DNA of 64,000 bases, taken from positions 423,881-487,880 of the forward strand of contig JAFEMH010001354.1 in NCBI GenBank assembly GCA_022495995.1. The letters are read 5' to 3'. A program made the translations under genes and the position numbers. A model generated the notes under the pieces. The model saw only the letters and a list, made by a program, of their open reading frames with translations, had not been told where the DNA came from and did no database searches. How positions within the stretch are numbered: the first letter of the stretch is position 1; every line of letters starts with the position of its first letter. Positions 21,228 to 32,965 of the stretch are shown piece after piece. The stretch comes from Adenophora triphylla var. japonica. Taxonomy: Eukaryota; Streptophyta; Magnoliopsida; Asterales; Campanulaceae.

Positions 21228-24016
21228 TGTAACGACCCCAACCCTAGGCACTAATTTTAAATATCATAAAATGTGCATTTAATATTTATGTTAACTTTAT
21301 GTGTTTATTTATGTCTTTAAATTCGTATTTTAAGATAAGATGTTTGGGAAATAATTTTTAGAATCTTAGGATTTGCTAGAGAAATTAAATAAAGCATCTT
21401 GGGGGAAAATAAAAATGGAAAATAAATAAAGTGTAAGATGAAGTTAAAATGTGTGGGGGATAATAAATTAGAAATGAAGGTTTAAATTTAATGTGGGAAG
21501 TCTTTAATTATTAAAGGAGTCAATTTATTTTATTTTGGTTGGGGAGGTTTGTTTTATTTAGAAGAGGGGGGCCAATTCCCTCTTCATTCCAACAATTGCC
21601 AAGTGTCCCCCTCCCCCATTCTCCCTCTTGACCGGCCCCTCCCCCCTCTCCATTATCCTCCTCACCCTCCTTCCTTCTCCTTCATTCTTGCTTCTTCCTC
21701 TAGAGAAAACCTTGAGAGCTCCATGGAAGCCTCACCTCTTCTCCTTGAAGCCAAGCTCTTCCTCCATCAAATTCAAGTTTAAGGGTAGCTTTGAAGTTGG
21801 ATTATCTAGGAGAATCCATCAAGTGAGAAAGATCAACCTCCCATTACAAATCCTAAGGTGAGTTGTTATGACCTCCTTCCATCTATGTGTTCATGAACTA
21901 TCTATTGTTGTTCTTGGTATTGTGATTGATGTTATATGTTTTAGAAACCTTCTTGGAGTTAGGAAATGGGTTAATGACTTAAAATTAAAGATATTGTGGT
22001 TTATGGGAGTTGATTTAGACTTAAAGGAATGGGTGGAATTTGATTTGGAAAGTTAGAATTTATTGAAATGGTGAAATGGGTAGAAATGGTAGTGGTCAAT
22101 AATCTAGGGTTATTTTGGTTTGGAATTTACATGTTTGTTTGGGACTTAATAAGATTGAAGTATCATTTGGTGTGCTTGAACTAAGCTTGGTTAGAAAGAT
22201 TTGAAACTTAGGCTTCAATTGGGTGAAAATCTGTTTTGGGCCGGGAAAGAGGCATGGGCGGTCGCCCGTAGAGCTGAGCGGCCGCCCACCAGGGCAACAA
22301 TTGATAAGGCTTGAAAACCCACTCGCGGTCGCCCAAGTGGTGAGGCGATCGCCCATGTTGGCGAGAACATTTAAACTCTTTGGAAACCCACTGGCAGGCG
22401 GTCGCCCGAAGTGGTATGGGCGGGTCGCCCGCTGACCCTGAACCCACCTTTCTTCAAGTGAACTAGGATCACTAACAGGTTTGTTGGCAACTCAAAATTG
22501 GTGACTCCCACCCGATATAAATTAATGGAACCTAAGCAACCCGGATACAAATTGATCCTCTTTAACCTAGGTTAGAGTAGGATACCTTGGTTTGGCTTTG
22601 ACCTTTACTTGGTCAAAATGGAAGTGTAGGAGTAGTTAAATATTATTCGGGAAGTAGTCCAAACTTGGGAAGTAAGTCTTGCACTTTTACTAAGATTATT
22701 CAAGGTTGAGGAATGACTTCGTAAGATGGATTTGTGATACTTGGTGACCTTACTTGCCCATACTTGGGGTAGTTAGCTTGAATCATGTTAAAAACCATCT
22801 GGCCACACTATCGTGTTAAACGTATATGTATCACTCGTAGTATGATTATTCCGATTGTGAATTATTTGGTATAATGGGTGTGTTGTATTCCCGTTGTGGA
22901 TTATTTGGCCCGCTGATTATGTTGTATCCCAATTGTGGATTATACTGGCGTGTTGAATTCATCAGATCCGGTGTGGATTATGTGGTTACATTGTTACCTT
23001 AAGTGAACTCATATTCATTGGTGTTATTATGCATAGTGTATTACTTAAATGTTGCATTATGATGTTGGTTGAACATGAGTATATTTTACCATGTTGCTAT
23101 ATTGTTTATCCCGTTTTGTGGATTTATCTCAAGTAACTATCATGTGCTTGAGCGTACTATGTTCGGGTGGTATGATGGATGCCAATCAATTATTGATTTG
23201 TTCAATAAGTGATTGAAGGTACATCATACCTGACCCTTCCCCACTCGTGGCCACGGCGTGGGGGTGTGCTAACTACCGTATCTCGAGTGATAAGTAGCCT
23301 TTACGGTTACGTTGCAAACCGTTGTAAGGAGGGACGATATTATGTTTTTGGATATTCTAATATAGGTATCCTTTCTTATATGGATGGTCCTGGAGTATGA
23401 GTCCTATAAGAGGTGAATGTCCCGAGGCAATTCACCAAAGAGTGGAGTTTTACTCCCAAATAGCATTGTAATTTATTGTTCGGACGGGAAAAGGTAAAAT
23501 GAGGTAACGTAAGGTGTTTACCGCTTTCATAATGTGTTATGTGTTGCCATGCTACGTGTTGCATCTTGTATGGCATCTTGCTGCATATCATAATAGCTCA
23601 TTGAGATTTATTCTCACCCCTCTCCCTTTACTGCTTTAGATTCCGAGACAGGTGACCCGAACCAAATGAGGCCGGGATTCCATTGTGGACTTTTGCTTTT
23701 GGGGCTTGACAAGTTAAGTATAGGAGTGGGTTGTTAGGAGTATTTATTAAGTATTCCTCTTTTGTAATTTGTTTAGAAACCCTTTTGTTAAACAATTGTT
23801 AATTAAGGTTCCCAATGTAATTGATCAGATTTCGGTCTATTAAAGTTGTAGTTGGATTTCCTTTAAGAAGGGATATTACAAATTGACTTTATTTTGAAGT
23901 TGGAAAAGTGGTATTCTTTAAAAGGCAATTAAATGTTTTAAAAATAAGGTTGGATTTTCTTAGTTGAGTTCTCCTAGCTCGGGACACGTGTTAGGTCCCG
24001 GGTTGGGGCGCTCACA
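21228..24016 (+). repeat. 5' LTR of the chromovirus-type element
   Basis: 2789 bp, nearly identical to 27076-29860. It contains a pyrimidine-rich leader (about 21600-21700), a cluster of GCGGTCGCCC motifs (22255-22435), and a conserved CCTAAGGTGAGTTG splice-donor-like site near 21853. The small frames here recur in the other LTR and are not genes. Confidence 0.93.
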
Positions 24017-24017
24017 G

Positions 24018-24030
24018 TTGGTATCAGAGC
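24018..24030 (+). promoter_or_regulatory. Primer-binding site, initiator tRNA-Met type
   Basis: TTGGTATCAGAGC begins one base after the LTR end. This is the standard plant retrotransposon site for priming minus-strand DNA synthesis. Confidence 0.9.
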
Positions 24031-24075
24031 TTAGTTTAGAGGTCAAGGGTAGATGTCTAGACTAAGTGGGAATGT

Positions 24076-26940
24076 GTGGTAATTAACGCCGAGTGTTTAA
24101 TGCAGGAGTTCGTTCTAATGGCCGGAAGCAAGGATGATCAGCGGAAAGTTCTAGAAATTGAAGAAGATTTGGGTATAGGTGGAATTCAGGATGAAGAGAT
24201 GATGAAACTATTCAGGACGTTTGTACATGATATGAAGACTAGAGGATCAGTTCCGAATCAACCTGAGGGATGTCAAGGTAATGGATTGGAAAAATTTGTG
24301 AAGATGAACCCACCGAGCTATAATGGAGATCCGGATCCGTTAAAGGCGTAAAATTGGTTAGCGTAAATAAATAGGATTTTTGAGGTTATAGAAAGTCCCA
24401 ACGAAGAGAAAGTTAGGTATGCCGTATTCAAACTTGAAGGTTTAGCCGATCAGTGGTGGCGAGATATTGAAGGGATGTTGGGAGCGGATCATACGCCCGC
24501 ACTTGGGATAATTTCACTCAACAGCTTCGAGGACTATTTCTGTTTCTATGGTTACAAGGGATAAGAAGGAGATTGAGTTCTTAGGGCTAAAACGAGGGGA
24601 CATGACGGTGGACCAGTATTCAGCCCGATTTGAGGAATTAGCTAGGTGTTGCCCTCATTTGGTATCGCATGAAGTAAAAAGGGTTCGAAGTTCGTAATGT
24701 GTTTGAGGAGCGAAGCTTAGGAAGAAATTATGGATGAATAAATTCACCACTTTCCGCATACCATAGATAGAGCATATAAGGTCGAAAAGGACATTGGGGA
24801 AGATAGTGGAAAATTGGAAGGTGGGATTGAAATCAAACCAAAGTATATAAGACAAGGACCCAAACTCATTAAAGGACAGCCCAAGGACTTTAATTTCAGG
24901 AAGTGTGAGAGGAGAGTTTGTTGTAGCTTCTTCTGTCTAGGCCGCACCCAAACAAGATGGAGCGAATTGTAAATTTTGCAAGAGGATTGGACATACCGAA
25001 GATCGATGTTCGAGTAAGCAAGGCAAGTGTTTAAGTTGTGGAGCACCGGGACACTTTAGGAGAAATTGCCCAAGGTCGCAGCGGGGACGAGCTTCAAGCA
25101 AGCAAGAAGTGAACGACAAAGAGGAAGTACCAAGAGAGATAGCGAAGGGGAGCCAAGAGAGAAGGTCTATGGTCGAGTAGGTGTTTCGGTTTCGGGAGAG
25201 ATGGATCCCTCCGAGGTCACTAGAGGTAAATTCCCTGTCTCGAAGGTTAGGGTCATACTTGTTAGATTCTCGTTGCATATCATTTATATTTGGCATCACA
25301 TTTTGCTTATATGTGACATACATTGTTGAGAATTTGTTTTATTGTTAGAGGATTCTGCTCTTATGAGAGAATATCTCGAACCGTCTTTGATTTCCACGAT
25401 GGTGATGTGGTTGTGGCTGAGCATGTATTGCCAGTTGAATTAGTATAGTTATCAATTTATGATTTCGAGATATACTTGACACTCGGAGGTTAAGTAGTTG
25501 TTGTATAATGGTAGACTATCCTAATAGGTGAGTCTCCTTTTCTATGCCTAAACTGCTTGTATTGGTATTTGATATAGGTAGACTGTAATGTGAAATGCTT
25601 GTTATTTACGTGCATTTAAGGTGGAACTTTTGAATTAAGGTGTGAAGAGAAATTGGTATATGTTAGATTTGCATAAGGAGTCTTTTCCAAATTTTATGTG
25701 CTAGTTGTAAGTAGGTAGTAAATGTGCTTCCGTCGGTATATTCCATGTGTTGGTTCTGAGTAGAATGCTGCATTGTAATCCTTATTTTGATGGCTTTAGG
25801 GTGATTAGAATTGATGACCTCCTTGTTAATTAAAGTTTCGGAAGATCGTGAAAATAAATTGAGAGTCAAGTTAATGATTTCCTTGTAAGGAGTCCCCGTA
25901 TGCAAAGTTTGACTAGTGTGAGTTGGCTCGAGAAGGTTGCAAATTTTGGGTTCTATAGTCTTAAACTAGGATGTTACCAAGGATCTTGTGAGGATTGAGT
26001 CAGTGATCTTTAAGTTGACAAGTGTTACCGAAGGAATTCTTAAGAACTGTAGAGTCGTTGCTCTAGTTGACTCTAAAGGACGTATAAATGGTGTGGGATG
26101 TAATAAGGATGAATCATATTGTAGTGATGGAAAATAGGTTGGCTTTGGACCCGACCCTTACCTTACCTAGTGGATGCGAGGATCTTGTGAAGTTTTAAGT
26201 ATGTATTACCGGAAGATCAAGGGGTAGTGTTGTGCAAAATGGGAAGGTGATAGCGTATGTTCGAGGAAGTTAATTTAGATGGAGCGGAATTTTCTTATCA
26301 TTTATCGAGAATGGTTACAATTGGTTGTGTGATTTAAATAGAATCTTATCTTTTGAAGCACCCTTTTTGGGATTGGTTACCGACCCTAAGAGTTGAAGGA
26401 CTTAGTTAGTCGAAAGGAAGAAGTTTGAAGACTACCCAAATTCTTGAGGAATAGGTTATATTGTGTGACGGATTTTCCTTTCAACTTGAGAAGTTTAAGT
26501 AACCTTAGTGAGTTTACATTCTAGCTTAAGATAAAACCGTATGAGGCGTTGTTAGGGAAGAAAATATCGATCTCTAATTTGTTGGGGTGAAATTGGAGAA
26601 GCAAGGTCTAAGGTAAATTGGCGCTAAAGTTTGTTAATCCAATTGAAGTTTAGAAAAGATTTATGATTTGACTTATAGACCGACTTGGATCAACTTATAG
26701 AATTTTTGAAGTTTTAAAATATAATATCGTGATATATTTGGTGACTTAAGTTGCAATACTTTTATTTAATTGTACTTTCTTGAGGTCGTGGAAATTCGGG
26801 TAGTAACAATTGTATGGTATTCTTGGGGTGTTGCGTCGTAAAATCGTGTTATTAATGAAACTTGGAATCTTGGGAAGAATCATGGTATTGAAGAGACAAA
26901 TTGGGAAGTGAAGTTCTAGAGTGCTCGGGTTGTGAGAGTG
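24076..26940 (+). pseudogene. Degenerate gag-pol remains of a chromovirus
   Basis: Gag begins around 24112 and reads clearly to 24350, including FVKMNPPSYNGDPDPLKA, then breaks repeatedly (KLEGLADQWWRDIEG in another frame at about 24430). Two CCHC knuckles survive near 24960-25080: CKFCKRIGHTEDRC and CLSCGAPGHFRRNC. Past 25330 only traces remain: an integrase-end scrap KPYEALLGRK near 26540, and NHGIEETNWE near 26880, which resembles the chromodomain-side tail of Tekay-type elements. The RT and RNase H blocks are absent. Gag would coat the RNA; none of this can make a protein now. Confidence 0.75.
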
Positions 26941-27075
26941 TATAGTAGAATCTTGCCCTTGAAAAGTCTAATTAAAAATATTAAGTTAAAGTGTGTGGAA
27001 GATAACCTTTACCTTTTGAACCGTAGGGTAGGTGACAATCAAATTCGGGACGAATTTTCCTTAAGGGGGAGTGAG

Positions 27076-29860
27076 TGTAACGACCCCAACCCTAGGCACT
27101 AATTTTAAATATCATAAAATGTGCATTTAATATTTATGTTAACTTTATGTGTTTATTTATGTCTTTAAATTCGTATTTTAAGATAAGATGTTTGGGAAAT
27201 AATTTTTAGAATCTTAGGATTTGCTAGAGAAATTAAATAAAGCATCTTGGGGGAAAATAAAAATGGAAAATAAATAAAGTGTAAGATGAAGTTAAAATGT
27301 GTGGGGGATAATAAATTAGAAATGAAGGTTTAAATTTAATGTGGGAAGTCTTTAATTATTAAAGGAGTCAATTTATTTTATTTTGGTTGGGGAGGTTTGT
27401 TTTATTTAGAAGAGGGGGGCCAATTCCCTCTTCATTCCAACAATTGCCAAGTGTCCCCCTCCCCCATTCTCCCTCTTGACCGGCCCCTCCCCCCTCTCCA
27501 TTATCCTCCTCACCCTCCTTCCTTCTCCTTCATTCTTGCTTCTTCCTCTAGAGAAAACCTTGAGAGCTCCATGGAAGCCTCACCTCTTCTCCTTGAAGCC
27601 AAGCTCTTCCTCCATCAAATTCAAGTTTAAGGGTAGCTTTGAAGTTGGATTATCTAGGAGAATCCATCAAGTGAGAAAGATCAACCTCCCATTACAAATC
27701 CTAAGGTGAGTTGTTATGACCTCCTTCCATCTATGTGCTCATGAACTATCTATTGTTGTTCTTGGTATTGTGATTGATGTTATATGTTTTAGAAACCTTC
27801 TTGGAGTTAGGAAATGGGTTAATGACTTAAAATTAAAGATATTGTGGTTTATGGGAGTTGATTTAGACTTAAAGGAATGGGTGGAATTTGATTTGGAAAG
27901 TTAGAATTTATTGAAATGGTGAAATGGGTAGAAATGGTAGTGGTCAATAATCTAGGGTTATTTTGGTTTGGAATTTACATGTTTGTTTGGGACTTAATAA
28001 GATTGAAGTATCATTTGGTGTGCTTGAACTAAGCTTGGTTAGAAAGATTTGAAACTTAGGCTTCAATTGGGTGAAAATCTGTTTTGGGCTGGAAAGAGGC
28101 ATGGGCGGTCGCCCATGGGGGGCTGAGCGGCCGCCCACCAGGGCAGTGAATTGATAAGGCTTGAAAACCCACTCGGCGGTCGCCCAGTGGCGAGGCGGTC
28201 GCCCATGTTGGCAGGAACATTTAAACTCTTTGGAAACCCACTTGGGCGGTCGCCCAAGTGGTATGGGCGGTCGCCCATGACCCTGAACCCACCTTTCTTC
28301 AAGTGAACTAGGATCACTAACAGGTTTGTTGGCAACTCACAATTGGTGACTCCCACCCGATATAAATTAATGGAACCTAAGCAACCCGGATACAAATTGA
28401 TCCTCTTTAACCTAGGTTAGAGTAGGATACCTTGGTTTGGCTTTGACCTTTACTTGGTCAAAATGGAAGTGTAGGAGTAGTTAAATATTATTCGGGAAGT
28501 AGTCCAAACTTGGGAAGTAAGTCTTGCACTTTTACTAAGATTATTCAAGGTTGAGGAATGACTTCGTAAGATGGATTTGTGATACTTGGTGACCTTACTT
28601 GCCCATACTTGGGGTAGTTAGCTTGAATCATGTTAAAAACCATCTGGCCACACTATCGTGTTAAACGTATATGTATCACCTGTAGTATGATTATTCCGAT
28701 TGTGAATTATTTGGTATATGGGTGTGTTGTATTCCCGTTGTGGATTATTTGGCCCGTTGATTATGTTGTATCCCAATTGTGGATTATCGGCGTGTTGAAT
28801 TCATTGTATCCGGTGTGGATTATGTGGTTACACTGTTACCTTAAGTGAACTCATATTCATTGGTGTTATTATGCATAGTGTATTACTTAAATGTTGCATT
28901 ATGATGTTGGTTGAACATGAGTATATTTTACCATGTTGCTATATTGTTTATCCCGTTTTGTGGATTTATCTCAAGTAACTATCATGTGCTTGAGCGTACT
29001 ATGTTCGGGGCGGGTATGATGGATGCCAATCAATTATTGATTTGTTCAATAAGTGATTGAAGGTACATCATACCGTGACCCTTCCCCACTCTGTGGCCAC
29101 GGCGTGGGCCGTGCTAACGGTCATCTTGAGTGATAAGTAGCCTTTACAGTTACATTGCAACCGTTGTAAGGAGGGACGATATTATGTTTTTGGATATTCT
29201 AATATAGGTATCCTTTCTTATATGGATGGTCCGGAGTATGAGTCCTATAAGAGGTGAATGTGCTTTGGAGGCAATTCACCAAAGAGTGGAGTTTTACTCC
29301 CGGTTATGTACGACTTATTTGTTCGGACGGGAAAAGGTAAAATGAGGTAACGTAAGGTGTTTACCGCTTTCATAATGTGTTATGTGTTGCCATGCTACGT
29401 GTTGCATCTTGTATGGCATCTTGCTGCATATCATAATAGCTCATTGAGATTTATTCTCACCCCTCTCCCTTTGTCGCTTTAGATTCCGAGACGGGTGACC
29501 CGAACCAAAGTGAGGCCGGGATTCCATTGTGGACTTTTGCTTTTGGGGCTTGACAAGTTAAGTATAGGAGTGGGTTGTTAGGAGTATTTATTAAGTATTC
29601 CTCTTTTGTAATTTGTTTAGAAACCCTTTTGTTAAACAATTGTTAATTAAGGTTCCCAATGTAATTGATCAGATTTCGGTCTATTAAAGTTGTAGTTGGA
29701 TTTCCTTTAAGAAGGGATATTACAAATTGACTTTATTTTGAAGTTGGAAAAGTGGTATTCTTTAAAAGGCAATTAAATGTTTTAAAAATAAGGTTGGATT
29801 TTCTTAGTTGAGTTCTCCTAGCTCGGGACACGTGTTAGGTCCCGGGTTGGGGCGCTCACA
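27076..29860 (+). repeat. 3' LTR of the chromovirus-type element
   Basis: 2785 bp. Differences from the 5' LTR are few and clustered in the GCGGTCGCCC block (28103-28275) and in 28670-29330, rather than spread evenly. Confidence 0.93.
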
Positions 29861-30061
29861 TTTATACTGGTACTTTTTTTTTTATGATCGTCAATTACAC
29901 AAGCATATACAAAAGGGGATCAAGTTAGGAAGACTTTTTTGGGACATTGATATTTTTTTTTCTATCACGACGATTTCAATAAAAGAAGAGAAAAATAAAT
30001 TTAGTGTAACCACAATTAGATAGGCGTCTCTCCGTGCCTTTGGCACGGGGGTTAGTACTAG

Positions 30062-32015
30062 TCTATATTACAATAGGAAAGTGGAGTAACCGCCAAGACA
30101 AAGAGCGGCTGGGATTGAATTTTAAAATATTGATCTAACGGCCAGAATTATTCCATCCATCAATAGTCATCTAACTCCCAAGTCCCACTTACTGCGACAA
30201 CGGTTGCTGGAGGTTTAGACCTCTCCTCCACCCCCAATACCTCCCTCTAACTGGCAAAAAAAGAAGCAGATAAATAACCTCTAGCTTCTCATGAATTGTC
30301 GATAGGTATACGTCTATCTTTTTAATATTTTTATCATTTTTTTATTAGATTTCTGTTCTTAAATTCGGCTTCTACTTCAATAATTCAGGTTTAGTTAGGG
30401 ATTTTTGGTTGCATATACGTGTTTATTGTTTATCCTGATTGGATTAAACTTTTGTGGTGAGCTTTTCTTTTAAGAATCAATTTGGGGGACTTTGTGATGG
30501 AAAATTGGATAGAGATGGGGTGGTTGCCATTGCTGTCTACTAATTGCAGATGATGTAAATAATAGGGTTTGAGGGGGGTTTCTAAGAGAGATGGATCAAT
30601 GCAATTTTTGCCGCATCCGATTTGTGAATAGTTGTCTATCTCATTCGGACAATTTATTTTTCTTAAGTGTTTTTTATCTCTATCATTTTATGCATCCATT
30701 GTAGGGGATGTTGGCTTCCATAATATCCAAATGCAGTCAGTAGTTAAGATAAATGCATTTACTTAAAGACAAGGAAGGTAACTTCATTTGCGAATTTGTA
30801 AGGTATTTCACCTAATCAATCATGGTAACCATCTTATATAATTCTTGCTTCTTTTTTGTATTTTTTTGAAATGGGTTGCATTATATACAGTTTTCTCTTC
30901 ATTGAAGTTTATTATCAATGCTTTTGTTGTTGTTTGATTAGAACTTTAATACCCAGGTATGTTATTGTTAGATACATACAGGATTTTGATTGTATGTGTC
31001 TGTATGATTGGTGATGAGTCTTTTTGACCATATAAAGAGAGGCCAGAGTAAATGCAAGGAAAAAAGAAACATAAGAAGAGAAAGTAAGAGATGTTTTACT
31101 CAGAAAAGAGAAGGTTTTGTAAATTGGCTTGATTGTGATATTGGTTTGTTTGTAGATGTTGTTAGTATTTATAAAATCAAAGAGTATAAGAGGAGGTGAG
31201 AGAATGCGGAGAGGGATAAATATTGGGGGTGGAGATTGAATCAGGAAGGAAATATTGGGGGTGGAAATTGAATCGGAAAGGAAGTTAATAAAAAATTAGA
31301 GGAATAAGGAGGGGGCCGGGTAAGTGGGAGAATGTGGAGGAGATGGAGTATACAACTTTCGTTAGTGACGATAGTGGATTTTTTTAAAACAACGCTTATA
31401 AAATGGTAAATAAAAATGTTGTATTGTTATTTACAGAGAGAAAAATAAAATACAAATTCATTAGATTGGATTTGTATATGTGATGACATGTAGGGAGAAT
31501 ATTCAGTTTTTATTCCATGAACATTTATACTGGTACTTTTTTTTTTTATGATCGTCAATTACACAAGCATACTCCCTCCGTCCCACGTTAGTTGAGACTT
31601 CTTTCCCTTTTGGACCGTCCCACGTTAGTTGAGACTGCCCAAAATGGCAAAGGAATCTTCACTATTTACCCCACTCATTCTCTCTCCTATTTCACTTTTA
31701 CACTCACAACATTCTCTCTCCTAACTATTCCTCCCACTCATTCTCTCTCCTATTTAATTCTTCATACTCACAACATTTTCTTTCACTTTTTCTCTCACTT
31801 ACTTTTCCTTAATTGGTGTGCCCAAAAAGTTAGTCTCAACTAACGTGGGACGGAGGGAGTATACAAAAGGGGATCAAGTTAGGAAGACTTTTTTGGGACA
31901 TTGATATTTTTTTTTCTATCACGACGATTTCAATAAAAGAAGAGAAAAATAAATTTAGTGTAACCGCAATTAGATAGGCGTCTCTCCGTGCCTTTGGCAC
32001 GGGGGTTAGTACTAG
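30062..32015 (+). mobile_element. Helitron-like unit B, head-to-tail with unit A
   Basis: This is a near-identical second copy of unit A without the LTR element. It starts TCTATATTACAATAGG and ends with the same hairpin and CTAG (32012-32015), then T. It carries a Stowaway (31572-31859). Without that insertion it is about 1664 bp, matching unit A. The short reading frames inside (for example 31008-31199) have no recognisable product. Confidence 0.82.
31572..31859. mobile_element. Stowaway-like MITE inside Helitron unit B
   Basis: The termini CTCCCTCCGTCCCACGTTAG and CTAACGTGGGACGGAGGGAG are perfect inverted repeats of 20 bp or more. Unit A supplies the empty site (GCATATACAAAAGG), which shows that TA was duplicated at 31570-31571 and 31860-31861. 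Confidence 0.95.
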
Positions 32016-32125
32016 TGTATGTACATTTGGGATTTAAGAGTCATTTTGAAAAGAAAACAAAAATTAATAGAAAAAAATCATAAATATTCTCGCTATTCAC
32101 TTTCAAATTTTTTTGCAATAATATA

Positions 32126-32399
32126 CTCCCTCCGTCCCGCTAGTAATTGCACTGTTACTGTTTGCGCGGAAATTAAGAAAAAAAATAATGATATAAATGT
32201 TGTGAGTGTAAAAGTAAAATAGGAGAGAGAATGAGTGGAGGGAATAGTAAATTATAATGGTGTTGTGAGTATTAAAATAATGTAGGAGAGAGAATGAGTG
32301 GAGAGAATAGTAAAGATTCTTTGCCATTTTAGAAAGTGTGCGATTTGTAATGGGACGCCCAAAATAGAAAGTGTGCGGTTTGTAGCGGGACAGAGGGAG
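32126..32399. mobile_element. Stowaway-like MITE
   Basis: Termini CTCCCTCCGTCCCGCTA and TAGCGGGACAGAGGGAG are flanked by TA (32124-32125, 32400-32401). The interior matches the family at 16643-16918. Confidence 0.9.
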
Positions 32400-32415
32400 T
32401 AATGAACAATGATTT

Positions 32416-32965
32416 TTTTTTTTTTGAAAAATAGTGATGTAAGGACAGTTATTTGAAGGTAAAATTTCAAAAAATCATTCATTTGGACAATAAAGTCATT
32501 CAATTCGGACGGAGGAAGTAATATATTTCAATTATTTACAATAATGTCATGACAAAGTTATAGCTTTTCATAAAATTTTGACAATAACATGATTTCAATA
32601 GAAGAGACATAATAATTAAAATTATTTATTGCATCACGGTACTGTATCCTCAAAAAGACTTCAATTATAAGCCTTTACTTATAATTCATTCTTCTTTTCC
32701 TTTTATATTTTTCATGGGCAGTTGTCGGGTGCAACCTCTTAATGCTAACCCACTTTTTCGGCATATGAATATTGGAGGGCTTAGTTTTAGGGTCAATTCT
32801 TAAATTTTATCTCTGAGAGTTATGGTAGGGTTTATAATTTGTCTATCTAATTTATAATTGTAGCGCACTCATAATTCTCGTTATTTTATATGTTTTCTTC
32901 CTAGTCGATAGCCTTTGTCTTCTCTCATTTGTTAGAAGACTTTGTCTTCTCCCCATTATGTTGAA
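32416..32965. other. AT-rich intergenic region
   Basis: A T-run at about 32412-32424 and general AT-rich sequence; no gene or terminal repeats recognised. Confidence 0.5.

Larger units (their letters stand above)
21228..29860 (+). mobile_element. Complete chromovirus-type Ty3/gypsy element with decayed interior
   Basis: Two direct LTRs (21228-24016 and 27076-29860) start TGTAACGACC and end GGGGCGCTCACA. The target duplication TTTAT lies at 21223-21227 and 29861-29865. The primer-binding site TTGGTATCAGAGC (24018-24030, initiator tRNA-Met type) follows the left LTR, and a polypurine tract TAAGGGGGAGTGAG (27062-27075) precedes the right one. The 3.06-kb interior keeps scraps of gag, zinc knuckles and integrase but no usable frame, and it is too short for a full pol. 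It could have moved only with enzymes from a relative. Confidence 0.92.
19757..30061 (+). mobile_element. Helitron-like unit A, carrying an LTR element
   Basis: The unit starts TCTATATTACAATAGG after an A. It ends with the hairpin CCGTGCC-TTT-GGCACGG (30032-30048), then GGTTAGTA and CTAG (30058-30061), directly followed by the TC of unit B. These are Helitron hallmarks: 5' TC, 3' hairpin, CTRR, insertion between A and T. Removing the LTR element (21228-29860) and one 5-bp duplication leaves about 1667 bp. No Rep/helicase frame is visible, so it is non-autonomous. Helitrons move by rolling-circle replication using a helper's Rep/helicase. Confidence 0.8.

Noticed and set aside
21549..22056. 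Pairs of small frames repeated at 27397-27904
   Set aside because: They lie in the two LTRs of one element and are duplicates by descent; leader-type pyrimidine-rich DNA, no protein features.
31008..31199. 63-residue Lys/Arg-rich frame in Helitron unit B
   Set aside because: The unit A copy of the same sequence is not open in the same way, and no Rep, helicase or captured-gene motif is present.
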